64,000 nt of DNA from Candidatus Scatomonas merdigallinarum (GCA_018716305.1 DVKB01000032.1:186001-250000); one strand, 5' to 3'. Counted from the first letter of the stretch, positions 52,627 through 62,559 are shown. The notes: generated by a model not told the origin, from the sequence alone. Numbers and translations are program-made.

Positions 52627-54555
52627 TCAGAACCTGCCGGACTGTTTTTTCCGGACTGTTCTCACCGCCGCCAGGACTGCCAGCGCCGCTGCCGCCGCAG
52701 TCAGCGCCGCCTTGTAGGGAAGGAAACTGCCGCGGTCTCCTGTATCCGCCGCCTCCCCGGGAATCTCCGCCCCCGGAGACGGGGTGAGCGGCGGGGTGTC
52801 CGGTTTTTCTTCAGACTGCGCGTCATCGTCAGAAAAGCCCGGCGCAGGGCTGGCTGTCACTTCCGGAGTTCCGTCTTCCCGGTCCGCGGAAGCCTGATAG
52901 GGGCTGACCGACAGGCGCCCGTTATTTCCCAGATAGATCTCAAAAAATCCGTCGGAGGGATCTCCCCGGAAAACAGGATCGCAGACACTCTCTGCCGTCC
53001 CGGTGAAATTCTCTTCCTTCTCTGCCGCGGATTCCCGCAGATAGCCCAGCCGCGGCGAACCTGCCTTCAGGTACAGCTGTCCGTCCCGGATCTGCGTATA
53101 TCCCTCCAGCAGTTCCCCCGGACGCTCCATGACTCCCTCTTTTATATCTGTTCCTTCTATATAAATAGTCCTGAAATAGTAGACCGCTCCCGGATCCAGG
53201 GAAACCGCCGGTATCACGCAGTCCTGATCCGCGTACAGCAGGGTATCCTGCTGTACGAAATAATAGGGATTGGTATCTGCCGGAGTAAACGTTGCGGAGG
53301 CTTCTTCCCTCTGGCCCTCCCGGGATCCGCTGTACCGGCTGCTGTAAAAATTCACGGTGCCGTCCTCATTGCGGTTGGCACTGACGTAATCGCCGCTCAC
53401 TTTGTCCGTCAGCCGGCCGCTGTCATCCGCGATTCCCGGCTGCAGGCCCACGGTGTACAGCACCCGGATGGGATACGTCCCGTTGTCTTCATTCCGCTCC
53501 ACTTTTCCGTCCCCTCCCAGGGTGATGGTATTGACCCGCAGGGGGATGACGGAAGCCGGAATTTTTACCCTCAGAACCTGCTCTTTCACACCGGCCGGAT
53601 CCACGGCTGTCTCCAGGGTAATCTGAATCTCGCTGAGACTGTGCTGCCCGTAAACAGGGCTGTTCACCTGGCCCTCAAAGCGATAGGTGGTCACAGATCC
53701 CCCGTCCGCCCGGGTCTCTGTGACGGGATCCAGCAGACGGTCAAACCGTTTTCCGCTGAAAAGAATGGTTTTTACATCTTTGACCTCCATATATTCTCCG
53801 ATAGGATCCGTATAGGCAATGTACCCTCCGTGTACCGGATCGCCCCCGGAGACCTGAGTGGGAACCTGGGCCTGGGCCGTAATCCGCCCGGCAATCTGGC
53901 GGAAGGCCGCGTTCAGATCCTCCGAGCTGGCTGCCGGAAAATACTCGGTCACATAATCCAGGCTTCGGGGATTATGGGCGTCTCCGGGAATACTTACTTC
54001 CAGCTCATGGGGCTGGCGGTCGCTTTTGGTCACGTAATGCACTTTGGGCTTCTGCCCCTGGCGGTAAATCTGCCAGGCCTCATAGATCTTTCGGATCTCG
54101 CTGGCGGTACAGACCGAATTCTCCACGCTGTAAATCACAATACTCCTGGCCTCCAGGATGGCCTCCACCGCCTGCCGGTAATCTTTTGCCCGGATGCTTT
54201 TCAGCGTCTCCTCCAGCATCCGGATGGAAGTGGCGACGATTTTTCCGGGAATTTCCTCCAGCCTGTCCCGGCTGGAAAGCTGAAACCCATAGAGCTCGAT
54301 CTCCCCTTCTTTCCTCTGTCCCCGGGCCTCCTCCTGAACCAGGGCATATTTAAACTCCCGAAACCCGCTGTACCCCAGCGCCTTCACAAACCGCATCACC
54401 GTAGGCTGGCTGACCCCGGCCGCCCCGGCCAGCTCCTCCATGAGCAGATCTCCGGCCCGGCCCCGGTACTCCAGCAGATAGTCCGCCGCCTTCCGCTCCG
54501 AGGGCCGCAGGCTCCCGTATACACTTTCAATCTTTCTGCGCATGCTGCCGTCCAT
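52627..54555 (-). CDS. Chimeric ORF: RpiR regulator N-terminus fused to surface-protein C-terminus
   Basis: 642 residues from ATG 54555 (GGGAGG upstream). Residues 1-80 are an RpiR/HTH_6 DNA-binding domain (ELAGAAGVSQPTVMRFVKALGYSGFREFK) and about 115-150 are the start of the SIS sugar-phosphate domain (EARSIVIYSVENSVCTA). At about 150-156 it changes to a surface-protein sequence (YEAWQIYRQGQKPKVHYVTKSD, DPIGEYMEVKDVK) of the kind found behind VWA domains, ending in a TGD + helix + KKQ anchor. There is no signal peptide, so a cytoplasmic regulator is joined in frame to exported domains. A deletion-born chimera, probably non-functional for both parents, is most likely. Confidence 0.8.
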   Translation of the reverse strand: MDGSMRRKIESVYGSLRPSERKAADYLLEYRGRAGDLLMEELAGAAGVSQPTVMRFVKALGYSGFREFKYALVQEEARGQRKEGEIELYGFQLSSRDRLEEIPGKIVATSIRMLEETLKSIRAKDYRQAVEAILEARSIVIYSVENSVCTASEIRKIYEAWQIYRQGQKPKVHYVTKSDRQPHELEVSIPGDAHNPRSLDYVTEYFPAASSEDLNAAFRQIAGRITAQAQVPTQVSGGDPVHGGYIAYTDPIGEYMEVKDVKTILFSGKRFDRLLDPVTETRADGGSVTTYRFEGQVNSPVYGQHSLSEIQITLETAVDPAGVKEQVLRVKIPASVIPLRVNTITLGGDGKVERNEDNGTYPIRVLYTVGLQPGIADDSGRLTDKVSGDYVSANRNEDGTVNFYSSRYSGSREGQREEASATFTPADTNPYYFVQQDTLLYADQDCVIPAVSLDPGAVYYFRTIYIEGTDIKEGVMERPGELLEGYTQIRDGQLYLKAGSPRLGYLRESAAEKEENFTGTAESVCDPVFRGDPSDGFFEIYLGNNGRLSVSPYQASADREDGTPEVTASPAPGFSDDDAQSEEKPDTPPLTPSPGAEIPGEAADTGDRGSFLPYKAALTAAAAALAVLAAVRTVRKKQSGRF

Positions 54556-54615
54556 AAAACCTCCCGTAGAAAATCTACAGAAATCTCTGTTTTTTCTGTT
54601 TGTCATGTTAAATAA

Positions 54616-54643
54616 CCGCCGGCCCGAATCCTCGGGCCGGCGG
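54616..54643 (-). terminator. Terminator after the surface phosphoesterase gene
   Basis: CCGCCGGCCCGA and TCGGGCCGGCGG form a 12-bp perfect stem with a short loop, followed on the minus strand by TTATTT. Confidence 0.75.
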
Positions 54644-54713
54644 GATTGTATTGAAAAAAATACATTCTTTCAAATCACCGGAGAGCAGATTCCGATACCG
54701 ATCTGCCTTGCTT

Positions 54714-57398
54714 TTATTTTGACTCTGCCCGCAGCCTTGCTTTCTTTTTCAGGCTCAATACGGTTACTGCTCCGCCGCATGCCAGAATTGCCAGGGCAAA
54801 GGGCACCACTGTTGTGTAATCGCCGGTTCCCGGTGTTTTTCCGGTACTCTGTCCCTTTCCTCCGGTCTGGCTGTTTCCGGGGTTCTTGGGATCATCCGGC
54901 TTCTGGGTATCGTCCGGCTTCTGAGTATCATCCGGCTTCTGGGTATCGTCCGGCTTCTGGGTATCGTCCGGTTTCTGAGTGTCATCCGGTTTCTGGGTGT
55001 CGTCTTTCTTTTCCAGAGCCGCCACAGCGTCATTCAGTGCCTGCGCCGCGGCGTCCATTTCTTCCTGAGTCGCGGTCAACGGCAGGGCCCTGGCCGCTTC
55101 CAGAGCGTCTGTTACTGCTTTGGCGGATTCTTCTGTATATCCGCCAAGGTCCACAGCTTCCGCCTGGGCAATGGCAGCATCCAGGGCGGCGCGGTCTGTC
55201 AGCAGGTTCCACTGATTGGTAATGGTTGTATTATTGTCTTCCGGATAATTGCTGTCCGTTCCCATAGAAGTAACCAGGTTCAGCAGCCAGCCGTTGATCT
55301 GGCCTTTCAGCTCCTCATCGATGAGACCGGGATCTTCCGACGTACCCAGCAGCAGGTTGTTCAGCAGGCTCATAATATCCAGGTCCATGCCGAAATTACC
55401 CAGTTTATCCAGGAACTCCTGCACGCTGTATCCCACTTCCGGATTGGCCCCCTGAGGGATCTCCAGAATGCCGTCTCCGTTGGTATCGGCCCAGCCCAGC
55501 AGCACCAGCGCGGCGGAGAAAACTGTCTTTCCGCTTTCTGTGGGGCGAAGCAGAGGCGTGCGGCCGTCAATGGCTGCCATTTCTTTGTTGGTATTGTCCC
55601 ATCCGCTGGCGCCCAGCAGCTCCTCCAGAGATACATTGCCAAGAATCTGATCCGCCAATGCCGTAATATCCTGGATCAGTGTGGTAAGAACGGTTCCCAG
55701 CAGTTCCCCGCTCTCGATTTTAGCCGCGGCTTCCGTCACCCAGGCAGGCTGCTTGGAACTGTCCTCGCCGCCCAGATGGCTCTGATAAATATAGTTGGCG
55801 TAATCCAGCAGGGTTTTCTGGGTTTTGCCGTCCATAGCCACCGGAAGCGCAGTCAGGGAAACAATGAGGTTTTCAATCACTGTATCCATAACCTCCGGTT
55901 TTGCCAATACCTCGTTATCCAGCTTCTGAAGCAGGGCATTCAGGGTATCTTTCAGTCCTTCATTGGGAATCACCAGACTCAGGGTCAGGAAGGATACCTT
56001 TTTGTTCACCGCGATGCCCCCTTCCGCGGAATCGTAATAAATTTCCTCCCCGCTGTCAGCTCCGGGCAGCAGCAGGGGCAGGGCTACATCAATCAGCTGA
56101 TCCAATGTCATGTTGTCAATGGGAAGGCTGTCCCCCAGCAGGCTGTTGATCAGCGACTCAATGGCTACCTTGGAACCGCCGTTCTGCAGGATCTGCTCAT
56201 AATAGGGGCGCAGGAAGCCATTGACCGTGGTGGTCAGCATTGCGTTGCTGAAACCATGCTCTCTGCCGTAAGCGGAGATATCCTCAATGGTCTGCTCCTG
56301 ACCGGTTACCGGATTGGTAAAGGTGACAGGTCCTACATTGGTGTAGGTCTTTACATCCATGGTCTCAGAAACGGTTCCATCGGAAATGGTCCGGTTCAGA
56401 GTGACAGAGCGGGCCGGTGACGGATAGGTCACCACAGAACCGGTCTCAATATCATAGAGGGTGTTTCCGGCTTCCGTTGTCACTGCCGCAATATCGTTGG
56501 CGTGCATATGGCCGGTGAAAATATAGGTCATGCCCGCGTCGGCATACACCTGAGCCAGACGCTCATAGTCGTTGACCAGATACATGGGCAGCAGATCCGG
56601 CTCCATGCTGAAGTGAGGAACCATTCCGTGGTGCTGCAGGCCGATGACCGTGTCTCCCCGCTCTTTCGCGGCTTTGGTCTGTTCCACGATCCAGGCTTCC
56701 AGATCCGCGCCTACATTTCCGCTGGTCTCATGCTCATCTGTGCCGGACTCTGTGTTGTCCCCGCTGTAGCGGGCAGAGTCAATGGAAATAATGGTAAATC
56801 CGTCCTTGGGGCGGGCCGCGTAGGAAAGGCCGCCTCCCTGATTTCCTTCCGCGGGCTCAAAAGTGGCGATTACAGAATCATCCTTATAAACCAGATCTCC
56901 GTAAATTTCTTTATAATCCTCCTGGGTGGTGCGTCCCGCCGGCACCGCCTCGCCGTCTTCCGTATTAAAATTCATGGCGTTGGAATTATTCAGATCATGG
57001 TTGCCCGGGGTTATGTATACTTCCGCTCCGGTTTCCGCCTCAAACTGCTCCAGCTTTTCCGCCAGTTCCTCATGGCCCTCTTTTTCTCCGTCCTTAGTCA
57101 GATCGCCGGAAATCAGCAGCACATCCGGATCATCCTGCTTTACAGTATTCAGCAGCGCCGTCAGGAACGCGTCACTCTCCGCGAACATTTTCCGATCGCT
57201 GTTCAAGTGCTCGGTAAAATCCGCCGTATCCCGAATCAGGTCCGGGGACAGATAGTGGGTGTCCGACAGAACCGCGATTTTCAGGCTCTCTTCCTGTACC
57301 GCGTCCGCAGTCTCCGCTGCCATGGCCGGCACAGCCTGGGATACCAGCATTGAGGCGGTCAGTACCGCTACCGCGCTCTTTTGAAACCAGTTTTTCAT
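54714..57398 (-). CDS. Surface-anchored metallophosphoesterase with FIVAR domain
   Basis: 894 residues. Signal peptide (AVAVLTASMLVSQAVPAMA), calcineurin-like phosphoesterase domain (about 40-350; VLSDTHYLSPDL, LISGDLTKDGEKEGH, TPGNHDLNN, GLQHHG, FTGHMHAND), a helical middle region, a FIVAR domain (about 730-795; ALDAAIAQAEAVDLGGYTEESAKAVTDALEAA; glycan-associated in many surface proteins), six DDTQKP repeats as wall-spanning stalk, and a TGDY + helix + KKKAR anchor. All metal-binding motifs are present. It probably cleaves phosphoesters at the cell surface; substrate unknown. Confidence 0.88.
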   Translation of the reverse strand: MKNWFQKSAVAVLTASMLVSQAVPAMAAETADAVQEESLKIAVLSDTHYLSPDLIRDTADFTEHLNSDRKMFAESDAFLTALLNTVKQDDPDVLLISGDLTKDGEKEGHEELAEKLEQFEAETGAEVYITPGNHDLNNSNAMNFNTEDGEAVPAGRTTQEDYKEIYGDLVYKDDSVIATFEPAEGNQGGGLSYAARPKDGFTIISIDSARYSGDNTESGTDEHETSGNVGADLEAWIVEQTKAAKERGDTVIGLQHHGMVPHFSMEPDLLPMYLVNDYERLAQVYADAGMTYIFTGHMHANDIAAVTTEAGNTLYDIETGSVVTYPSPARSVTLNRTISDGTVSETMDVKTYTNVGPVTFTNPVTGQEQTIEDISAYGREHGFSNAMLTTTVNGFLRPYYEQILQNGGSKVAIESLINSLLGDSLPIDNMTLDQLIDVALPLLLPGADSGEEIYYDSAEGGIAVNKKVSFLTLSLVIPNEGLKDTLNALLQKLDNEVLAKPEVMDTVIENLIVSLTALPVAMDGKTQKTLLDYANYIYQSHLGGEDSSKQPAWVTEAAAKIESGELLGTVLTTLIQDITALADQILGNVSLEELLGASGWDNTNKEMAAIDGRTPLLRPTESGKTVFSAALVLLGWADTNGDGILEIPQGANPEVGYSVQEFLDKLGNFGMDLDIMSLLNNLLLGTSEDPGLIDEELKGQINGWLLNLVTSMGTDSNYPEDNNTTITNQWNLLTDRAALDAAIAQAEAVDLGGYTEESAKAVTDALEAARALPLTATQEEMDAAAQALNDAVAALEKKDDTQKPDDTQKPDDTQKPDDTQKPDDTQKPDDTQKPDDPKNPGNSQTGGKGQSTGKTPGTGDYTTVVPFALAILACGGAVTVLSLKKKARLRAESK
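54891..54998. repeat. Six 18-bp tandem repeats encoding DDTQKP
   Basis: Near-identical 18-bp units within the phosphoesterase gene, differing at a few third-codon positions. They encode a Pro/Asp/Lys stalk and may vary in number by slippage. Confidence 0.9.
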
Positions 57399-57575
57399 AC
57401 GACTTGTCTCCTTCTTGTTGTAATAATTCGCATGGAGCTATTATAATCCCGGATTTTCAGCCGCTTCTATCATAGCTGTGCAATATTACAGTAAGCATTC
57501 TGTTAAAACAGGTAAAATCTCAGGCATGCTTCTTTACAAGCAGCCGCTCTGAATCCAGGCGTTTTCGGATGCTAT

Positions 57576-57630
57576 AAAAGAAAGTGCCGCTCAATCATCT
57601 GCTTTGGATGACCTTGCGGCACTTTCTTTT
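57576..57630. terminator. Bidirectional terminator downstream of trkH
   Basis: AAAAGAAAGTGCCGC and GCGGCACTTTCTTTT are 15-bp perfect complements with a 25-nt loop. The 57399-57575 stretch before it shows no gene. Confidence 0.85.
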
Positions 57631-57651
57631 CACAGTCCTCTGAGGATATTC

Positions 57652-57689
57652 ATGAGCGGCCCGACAAATAGGCATGAGACACGGATTGC
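57652..57689. repeat. Interspersed repeat, copy 2
   Basis: The 38-bp match to 972-1009 (35 of 38 identical), here between trkH and the phosphoesterase gene. The flank differs: CTGCA..TGCAG replaces the GGATTGC/GCAATCC pair. Confidence 0.6.
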
Positions 57690-57726
57690 GCTGCATTCCG
57701 CTGCAGTCGGAGGATGAACAGAAAAA

Positions 57727-59169
57727 TTATCCTCTCCGCTTCCAGGTGGAAGGGCAGAACAGCAGCAGCAGCGGGAAAATCTCCAGCCGTCCGGCCAGCA
57801 TGTCAAAGACCATCACCAGCTTCGACACCGGACCGTAGATGCCGAAATTGCTCATAGGGCCTACGTCTCCCAGACCGGGACCGATATTGTTCAGGGTGGC
57901 GGCCACCGCCGTAAAGTTGGTTTCAAAAGAAAATCCGTCAAAACTGATAATCAGCACAGACACCGCGAAGATCACTGTATACACAATAAAAAATACATTG
58001 ATAGACCGCAGAGTCTCATGCTCCACCGTATGGCCGTCCATGCGGATCTTTTTGATGCTCCTGGGATGGGCGATGGACTGCAGCTCTTTGCGGACCGTTT
58101 TCAGCAGGATCAGGATCCGTGAGACCTTGATGCCGCCTCCGGTGCTGCCTGCGCAGGAGCCGATGAACATCAGCATCACCAGGATATATTTGGACAGCTC
58201 CGGCCAGAGGTTAAAATCCGTAGTAGCGTATCCCGTGGTAGTGATGATGCTTCCCACCTGGAAGGAGGCCTGGCGCAGAGATTCCGAAAAGGAGCCGTAC
58301 ATGCCGCTGATATTCCAGGTAATCAGTCCCGCGGAGACCGCTATAATCAGCAGATACGCTCTCACCTCCTGCATGCCGAAGGCCGCTCCTGCTTTTTTGC
58401 AGAGCAGAAGATAGTAAAAGGTAAAATTCACCCCGAAGAGGATCACAAACGCGGTAATGATCCACTGCTGCAGGGCCGTATACGCGGCGCATCCGGAATT
58501 CAGCACTGCGAATCCCCCGGTACCGGCGCTGCCGAAAGAAATGCACAGGGCGTCAAAGCCCTGCATCCCCGCCAGCAGCAGCAGAACAATCTCCAGAACC
58601 GTCATAGCGATATACATTTTATACAGAAGAATCGCCGTGTTCCGCACCCTGGGCACAAACTTGGATACGGAAGGGCCGGGGCTCTCCGCCCGCATCAGGT
58701 ACATGCTGGAACCGTTCCTCACAGGGATCAGCATCAGGATAAACACCAGCACCCCCATGCCTCCGATCCAGTGGGAAAAGCTTCTCCAGAACAGACTTAC
58801 ATGGGAGAGGGCTTCCACATCTGACAGAATGGAAGAACCTGTGGTGGTAAAGCCGGAGACGATCTCAAACAGGGCGTCAACGAAAGAGGGAATCTCCCCG
58901 GTCAGCACAAAGGGCACAGCGCCGAACAGACTCAGGACCACCCAGGCCAGAGCGGCGGCGGCAAACCCGTCTTTTCGGTAAATTTCCGTATTCTCCGGTT
59001 TACGGAAGGAGCCAGCGAACCCCAGGGCAAAACAGAGCGCCGCCCAGAACAGATACCAGAACCCCTCCTGCTCCCCATAGATCAGGGCGGCCAGGCAGGG
59101 AAGGAACATGAGCGCCCCCTCCACCTTCAGCACCCAGGAGAGGATATAGCGGATCATAGGATAATTCAT
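57727..59169 (-). CDS. trkH: TrkH/KtrB-family potassium transporter
   Basis: 480 residues with about ten membrane helices. Selectivity-filter loops are visible: SGFTTTGSSI, SFGSAGTGGF, GSIITTTGYATTDF and the last NNIGPGLGDVG. These four P-loops define the Trk/Ktr channel-like potassium uptake protein. It lies four bases after trkA, its gating subunit, in the same operon. Confidence 0.95.
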   Translation of the reverse strand: MNYPMIRYILSWVLKVEGALMFLPCLAALIYGEQEGFWYLFWAALCFALGFAGSFRKPENTEIYRKDGFAAAALAWVVLSLFGAVPFVLTGEIPSFVDALFEIVSGFTTTGSSILSDVEALSHVSLFWRSFSHWIGGMGVLVFILMLIPVRNGSSMYLMRAESPGPSVSKFVPRVRNTAILLYKMYIAMTVLEIVLLLLAGMQGFDALCISFGSAGTGGFAVLNSGCAAYTALQQWIITAFVILFGVNFTFYYLLLCKKAGAAFGMQEVRAYLLIIAVSAGLITWNISGMYGSFSESLRQASFQVGSIITTTGYATTDFNLWPELSKYILVMLMFIGSCAGSTGGGIKVSRILILLKTVRKELQSIAHPRSIKKIRMDGHTVEHETLRSINVFFIVYTVIFAVSVLIISFDGFSFETNFTAVAATLNNIGPGLGDVGPMSNFGIYGPVSKLVMVFDMLAGRLEIFPLLLLFCPSTWKRRG

Positions 59170-59172
59170 GGC

Positions 59173-60540
59173 TTAACCCTCCCTTGTATCCAGAATATCA
59201 TGGATATCCTGGAAGCCGCTGTCGGTGGTCACCACGATGACAGAATCCCCCGGCAGGAATTCATCCTGTCCTCCGGGAATAATCAGCCTGCCCTTCCTTC
59301 CGATCCCCGCGATGAGCAGGTTTCGTTTCAGGCGCATATCCTGCAGCCGGATTCCCGCCAAATCCGAATTTTTATGTACCAGAAACTCCAGCGCCTCCAC
59401 CCGTCCGTCCATGAGTTTGTAAAGGGTTTCCACATTGCTCCCCATACTGTTCCCAATGGCCCGGACATACTGAAGGATATATTCCGCGGCGATATTCTTG
59501 GGGTAGATCAGACTGTCCAGATCCAGACTGTGAATCACATCGTTGAAATCCAGATGGTTCAGCTTGGTCACCACTTTGGCTCTCACCCGGTCCCTGGCAT
59601 ACAGAGAAAGGATAATATTCTCCTCATCCATATCCGTTCCGGCCACCAGGGAATCCATCTGCTCCAGATGCTCTTCCCGCAGAAGTTCCCGGTCGCTTCC
59701 GTCTCCGCAGATAATGGTTGCTTTGGGCAGAAGATCGCTGAGCTCCTCGCAGCGTTCCCGCCTTTTCTCTATGATCTTCACCCGGATTCCCATATTCAGC
59801 AGCAGCTTTGACAGATAATAGGTGATCTCCCCTCCGCCGATGATCATGGTATTTTTCACCTGGTTTGTGGAAATTCCCACCTTTTTGAAAAAGGCCGCGG
59901 CATTTCCCGGTATGGCGATCATGGACAGCAGATCCCCGGAACGGATTACAAAATTCCCATCCGGGATCAGCACCTCTTCTCCGCGCTCCGCCGCGCAGAT
60001 CAGCACGTCCATGGGAAGCTTCTGGGGCAGTTCCCGCAGAGCCAGCCCGTCCAGCATGGAGGCTGCCGGCACCCGGAACCGCAGCATCTCGATCCGGCCC
60101 TTGGAAAAGCTGTCAATCTCAATGGCCGATGGGAACCGCAGCAGTCTGGCAATCTCCTGGGCAGCCGCGTACTCCGGATTGATAATCATAGACAATCCCA
60201 GTTCCTTGCGGAGAAAGGCTCTCTCCTCCGAATAGACAGGATTTCTCACCCGGGCGATAGTATGGCAGTTGGCGGCCTTCCGGGCCACCACACAGCAGAG
60301 CAGATTTACCTCATCGTTATGAGTCACCGCGATCAGGACATCCGTGTGCTCAATATCCGCCTCCGCCAGCACACTGTAGCTGGCTCCGTTTCCGGTTACT
60401 CCCATGACATCATAATAATTGGCCACTGTTTTGACTACATCCCCGTTGGTATCTACTACCGTAACATTATTATCCTCCCCGGAAAGCTGGGCAGCCAGGG
60501 CTCTTCCTACTTTTCCGCATCCCACGATGATGATCTGCAT
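59173..60540 (-). CDS. trkA: Potassium uptake gating protein TrkA (two RCK modules)
   Basis: 455 residues with AGGGGGAG upstream. Two Rossmann RCK_N domains (MQIIIVGCGKVGRALAAQL; MIIGGGEITYYLSKLL) alternate with two RCK_C domains (about 135-215 and 370-450). It forms the cytoplasmic nucleotide-binding ring that gates TrkH. The second GxGxxxxxL site is altered to GGGEITYYL, as in many TrkA proteins. Confidence 0.95.
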   Translation of the reverse strand: MQIIIVGCGKVGRALAAQLSGEDNNVTVVDTNGDVVKTVANYYDVMGVTGNGASYSVLAEADIEHTDVLIAVTHNDEVNLLCCVVARKAANCHTIARVRNPVYSEERAFLRKELGLSMIINPEYAAAQEIARLLRFPSAIEIDSFSKGRIEMLRFRVPAASMLDGLALRELPQKLPMDVLICAAERGEEVLIPDGNFVIRSGDLLSMIAIPGNAAAFFKKVGISTNQVKNTMIIGGGEITYYLSKLLLNMGIRVKIIEKRRERCEELSDLLPKATIICGDGSDRELLREEHLEQMDSLVAGTDMDEENIILSLYARDRVRAKVVTKLNHLDFNDVIHSLDLDSLIYPKNIAAEYILQYVRAIGNSMGSNVETLYKLMDGRVEALEFLVHKNSDLAGIRLQDMRLKRNLLIAGIGRKGRLIIPGGQDEFLPGDSVIVVTTDSGFQDIHDILDTREG

Positions 60541-60672
60541 ACTTCTCTCCCCCTGAGATTTTCTTTGGTATTTCTGTACCTGTATACCCAGCCATCATAC
60601 TCTCTTTTTCGCCGAAATACAACTCTCTGTTTCCAGTCTGCCGCGGAATTCTTCCCTCCGTGGAGAATCCGG

Positions 60673-62559
60673 TTACGCCGCGAAATTCCCGGTGTACAGC
60701 TGATAATATTTTCCTCTGGCGGCAATGAGCTCGTCATGGGTTCCCCGCTCAATGATGCGGCCCTGCTCCATAACCATGATGCAGTCCGCGTTCTTGACTG
60801 TGGAAAGCCGGTGGGCGATGACAAAGGTAGTCCGCCCCTTCATAAGAGCGTCCATGCCTGCCTGCACCAGTTTTTCCGTCCTGGTGTCAATGGAGGAGGT
60901 GGCCTCATCCAGGATCAGAGCCGGAGGATCCGCCACCGCCGCCCGGGCAATGGCCAGCAGCTGCCGCTGTCCCTGGCTCAGATTGGCCCCGTCCCCGGTG
61001 AGCATGGTCTGGTAGCCGTCGGGCAGGCGCCGGATAAATCCGTCGGCGTTGGCAAGCTTTGCCGCGTTGACGCATTCCTCATCGGTGGCGTCCATTTTTC
61101 CGTAGCGGATATTCTCCATAACGGTTCCTGTAAACAGGTGGGTGTCCTGGAGCACCATGCCCAGGGACCGCCGGAGATCTCCCTTTTTGATCTTGTTGAT
61201 ATTGATGCCGTCATAGCGGATCTTTCCGTCGGCAATATCGTAGAAACGGTTAATCAGGTTGGTGATGGTTGTTTTGCCGGCTCCTGTAGCGCCCACAAAG
61301 GCGATCTTCTGCCCCGGTTTGGCGTAAAGGCTGATGTTGCGCAGCACGATTTTATTCTCTTCATAGCCGAAATCCACATCGTCCATCACCACAGCCCCTT
61401 CCAGTTTCTGGTAGGTAACTGTGCCTTCCGCTTTGTGGGGATGCTTCCAGGCCCAGAGATTGGTGCGGGCGGAGGATTCCGTCAGGTTTCCCTTCTCGTC
61501 CTCTCTGGCGTTGACCAGCTCCACATATCCGTCGTCCGCTTCCGGGGTCTGGTCCATAAGATCAAAGACTCTCTGGGCTCCCGCGGCGGCATTGACCACA
61601 AAGTTGATCTGCTGGCTTACCTGGGTAATGGGATTGGTGAAACTCTTGTTCAGCCCCACAAAGGTAACTACTGTTCCGATGGTCACCCCCGCCAGCTGAT
61701 TGATTCCCAGCACCGCTCCGATAATGGCCACCAGGGCGTAGCTGATCCAGCCGATATTGGCGTTCACCGGCATCAGCAGGTTGGCGTAGGTGTTGGCCTT
61801 GTCCGCGCTCTCCCGCAGCTTTTCATTGACCTCATGGAAATCTCTTTTGGCGGCCTCCTCGTGGCAGAATACCTTTACCACCTTCTGGCCGTCCAGCATC
61901 TCCTCGATAAAACCGTCCACGGCTCCCAGATCCATCTGCTGGCGGATATAGTATTTCGCGGACAGTTTGGAAAAGCCGGCGGTGACCCGCAGCATCACAA
62001 AGGCGGTAACCAGAGAAATCACTGTCAGCGCCGGGTTCAGCACCAGCATGGTAACCAGGGTGGCGATCATGGTGATTACCGAGTTAATAATCTGGGGAAT
62101 ACTCTGGCTCAGCATCTGCCGCAGAGTATCCACATCGTTGGTGTACACGGACATAATATCGCCGTGGGCATGGGTGTCAAAGTACTTAATGGGCAGACTT
62201 TCCATCTTGCTGAACAGGTCGTCCCTGAGATGGCGCATGGTACCCTGGCTCACATTGACCATAATACGGTTGTAGGAAAAAGCGGCAATGACGCCGATCC
62301 CCATAATGATTACCAGGCGGACCAGCTGCCCGGCCAGGCCGCTGAAGTCACGGGATCCGTTTTTCAGCATGGGAGTAATATAGTCGTCCACCAAAGTCTG
62401 GGGGAAGGTAGCTCCGATTACGGTAGTCACCGCGGAAACCAGGATGCAGGCCACCACCAGGATAAACGGAATTTTATAATAATGCAGCATATATTTTACC
62501 ACCCGGCTCAGAACCTTCAGGGAAAAGGCCGGTTTCTTTTCAGTTTTCTGTTTTGTCAT
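60673..62559 (-). CDS. ABC exporter, permease-ATPase half-transporter (partner subunit truncated)
   Basis: 628 residues with GGGAGGAAAC upstream. Six membrane helices (about 25-330) precede the ATPase domain: Walker A FVGATGAGKTTITN, signature LSQGQRQLLA, Walker B LILDEATSSID, H-loop IAHRLSTV. The type is the heterodimeric MdlB/LmrD-like multidrug exporter. Its partner would be the upstream gene, of which only the ATPase domain remains, so the pair may be non-functional unless this subunit can act as a homodimer; its catalytic Glu (DEATS) is intact. Confidence 0.93.
   Translation of the reverse strand: MTKQKTEKKPAFSLKVLSRVVKYMLHYYKIPFILVVACILVSAVTTVIGATFPQTLVDDYITPMLKNGSRDFSGLAGQLVRLVIIMGIGVIAAFSYNRIMVNVSQGTMRHLRDDLFSKMESLPIKYFDTHAHGDIMSVYTNDVDTLRQMLSQSIPQIINSVITMIATLVTMLVLNPALTVISLVTAFVMLRVTAGFSKLSAKYYIRQQMDLGAVDGFIEEMLDGQKVVKVFCHEEAAKRDFHEVNEKLRESADKANTYANLLMPVNANIGWISYALVAIIGAVLGINQLAGVTIGTVVTFVGLNKSFTNPITQVSQQINFVVNAAAGAQRVFDLMDQTPEADDGYVELVNAREDEKGNLTESSARTNLWAWKHPHKAEGTVTYQKLEGAVVMDDVDFGYEENKIVLRNISLYAKPGQKIAFVGATGAGKTTITNLINRFYDIADGKIRYDGININKIKKGDLRRSLGMVLQDTHLFTGTVMENIRYGKMDATDEECVNAAKLANADGFIRRLPDGYQTMLTGDGANLSQGQRQLLAIARAAVADPPALILDEATSSIDTRTEKLVQAGMDALMKGRTTFVIAHRLSTVKNADCIMVMEQGRIIERGTHDELIAARGKYYQLYTGNFAA

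Noticed and set aside
54891-54998. Regular 18-bp repeats as a possible CRISPR array
   Set aside because: No spacers; the units are coding and encode DDTQKP stalk repeats.
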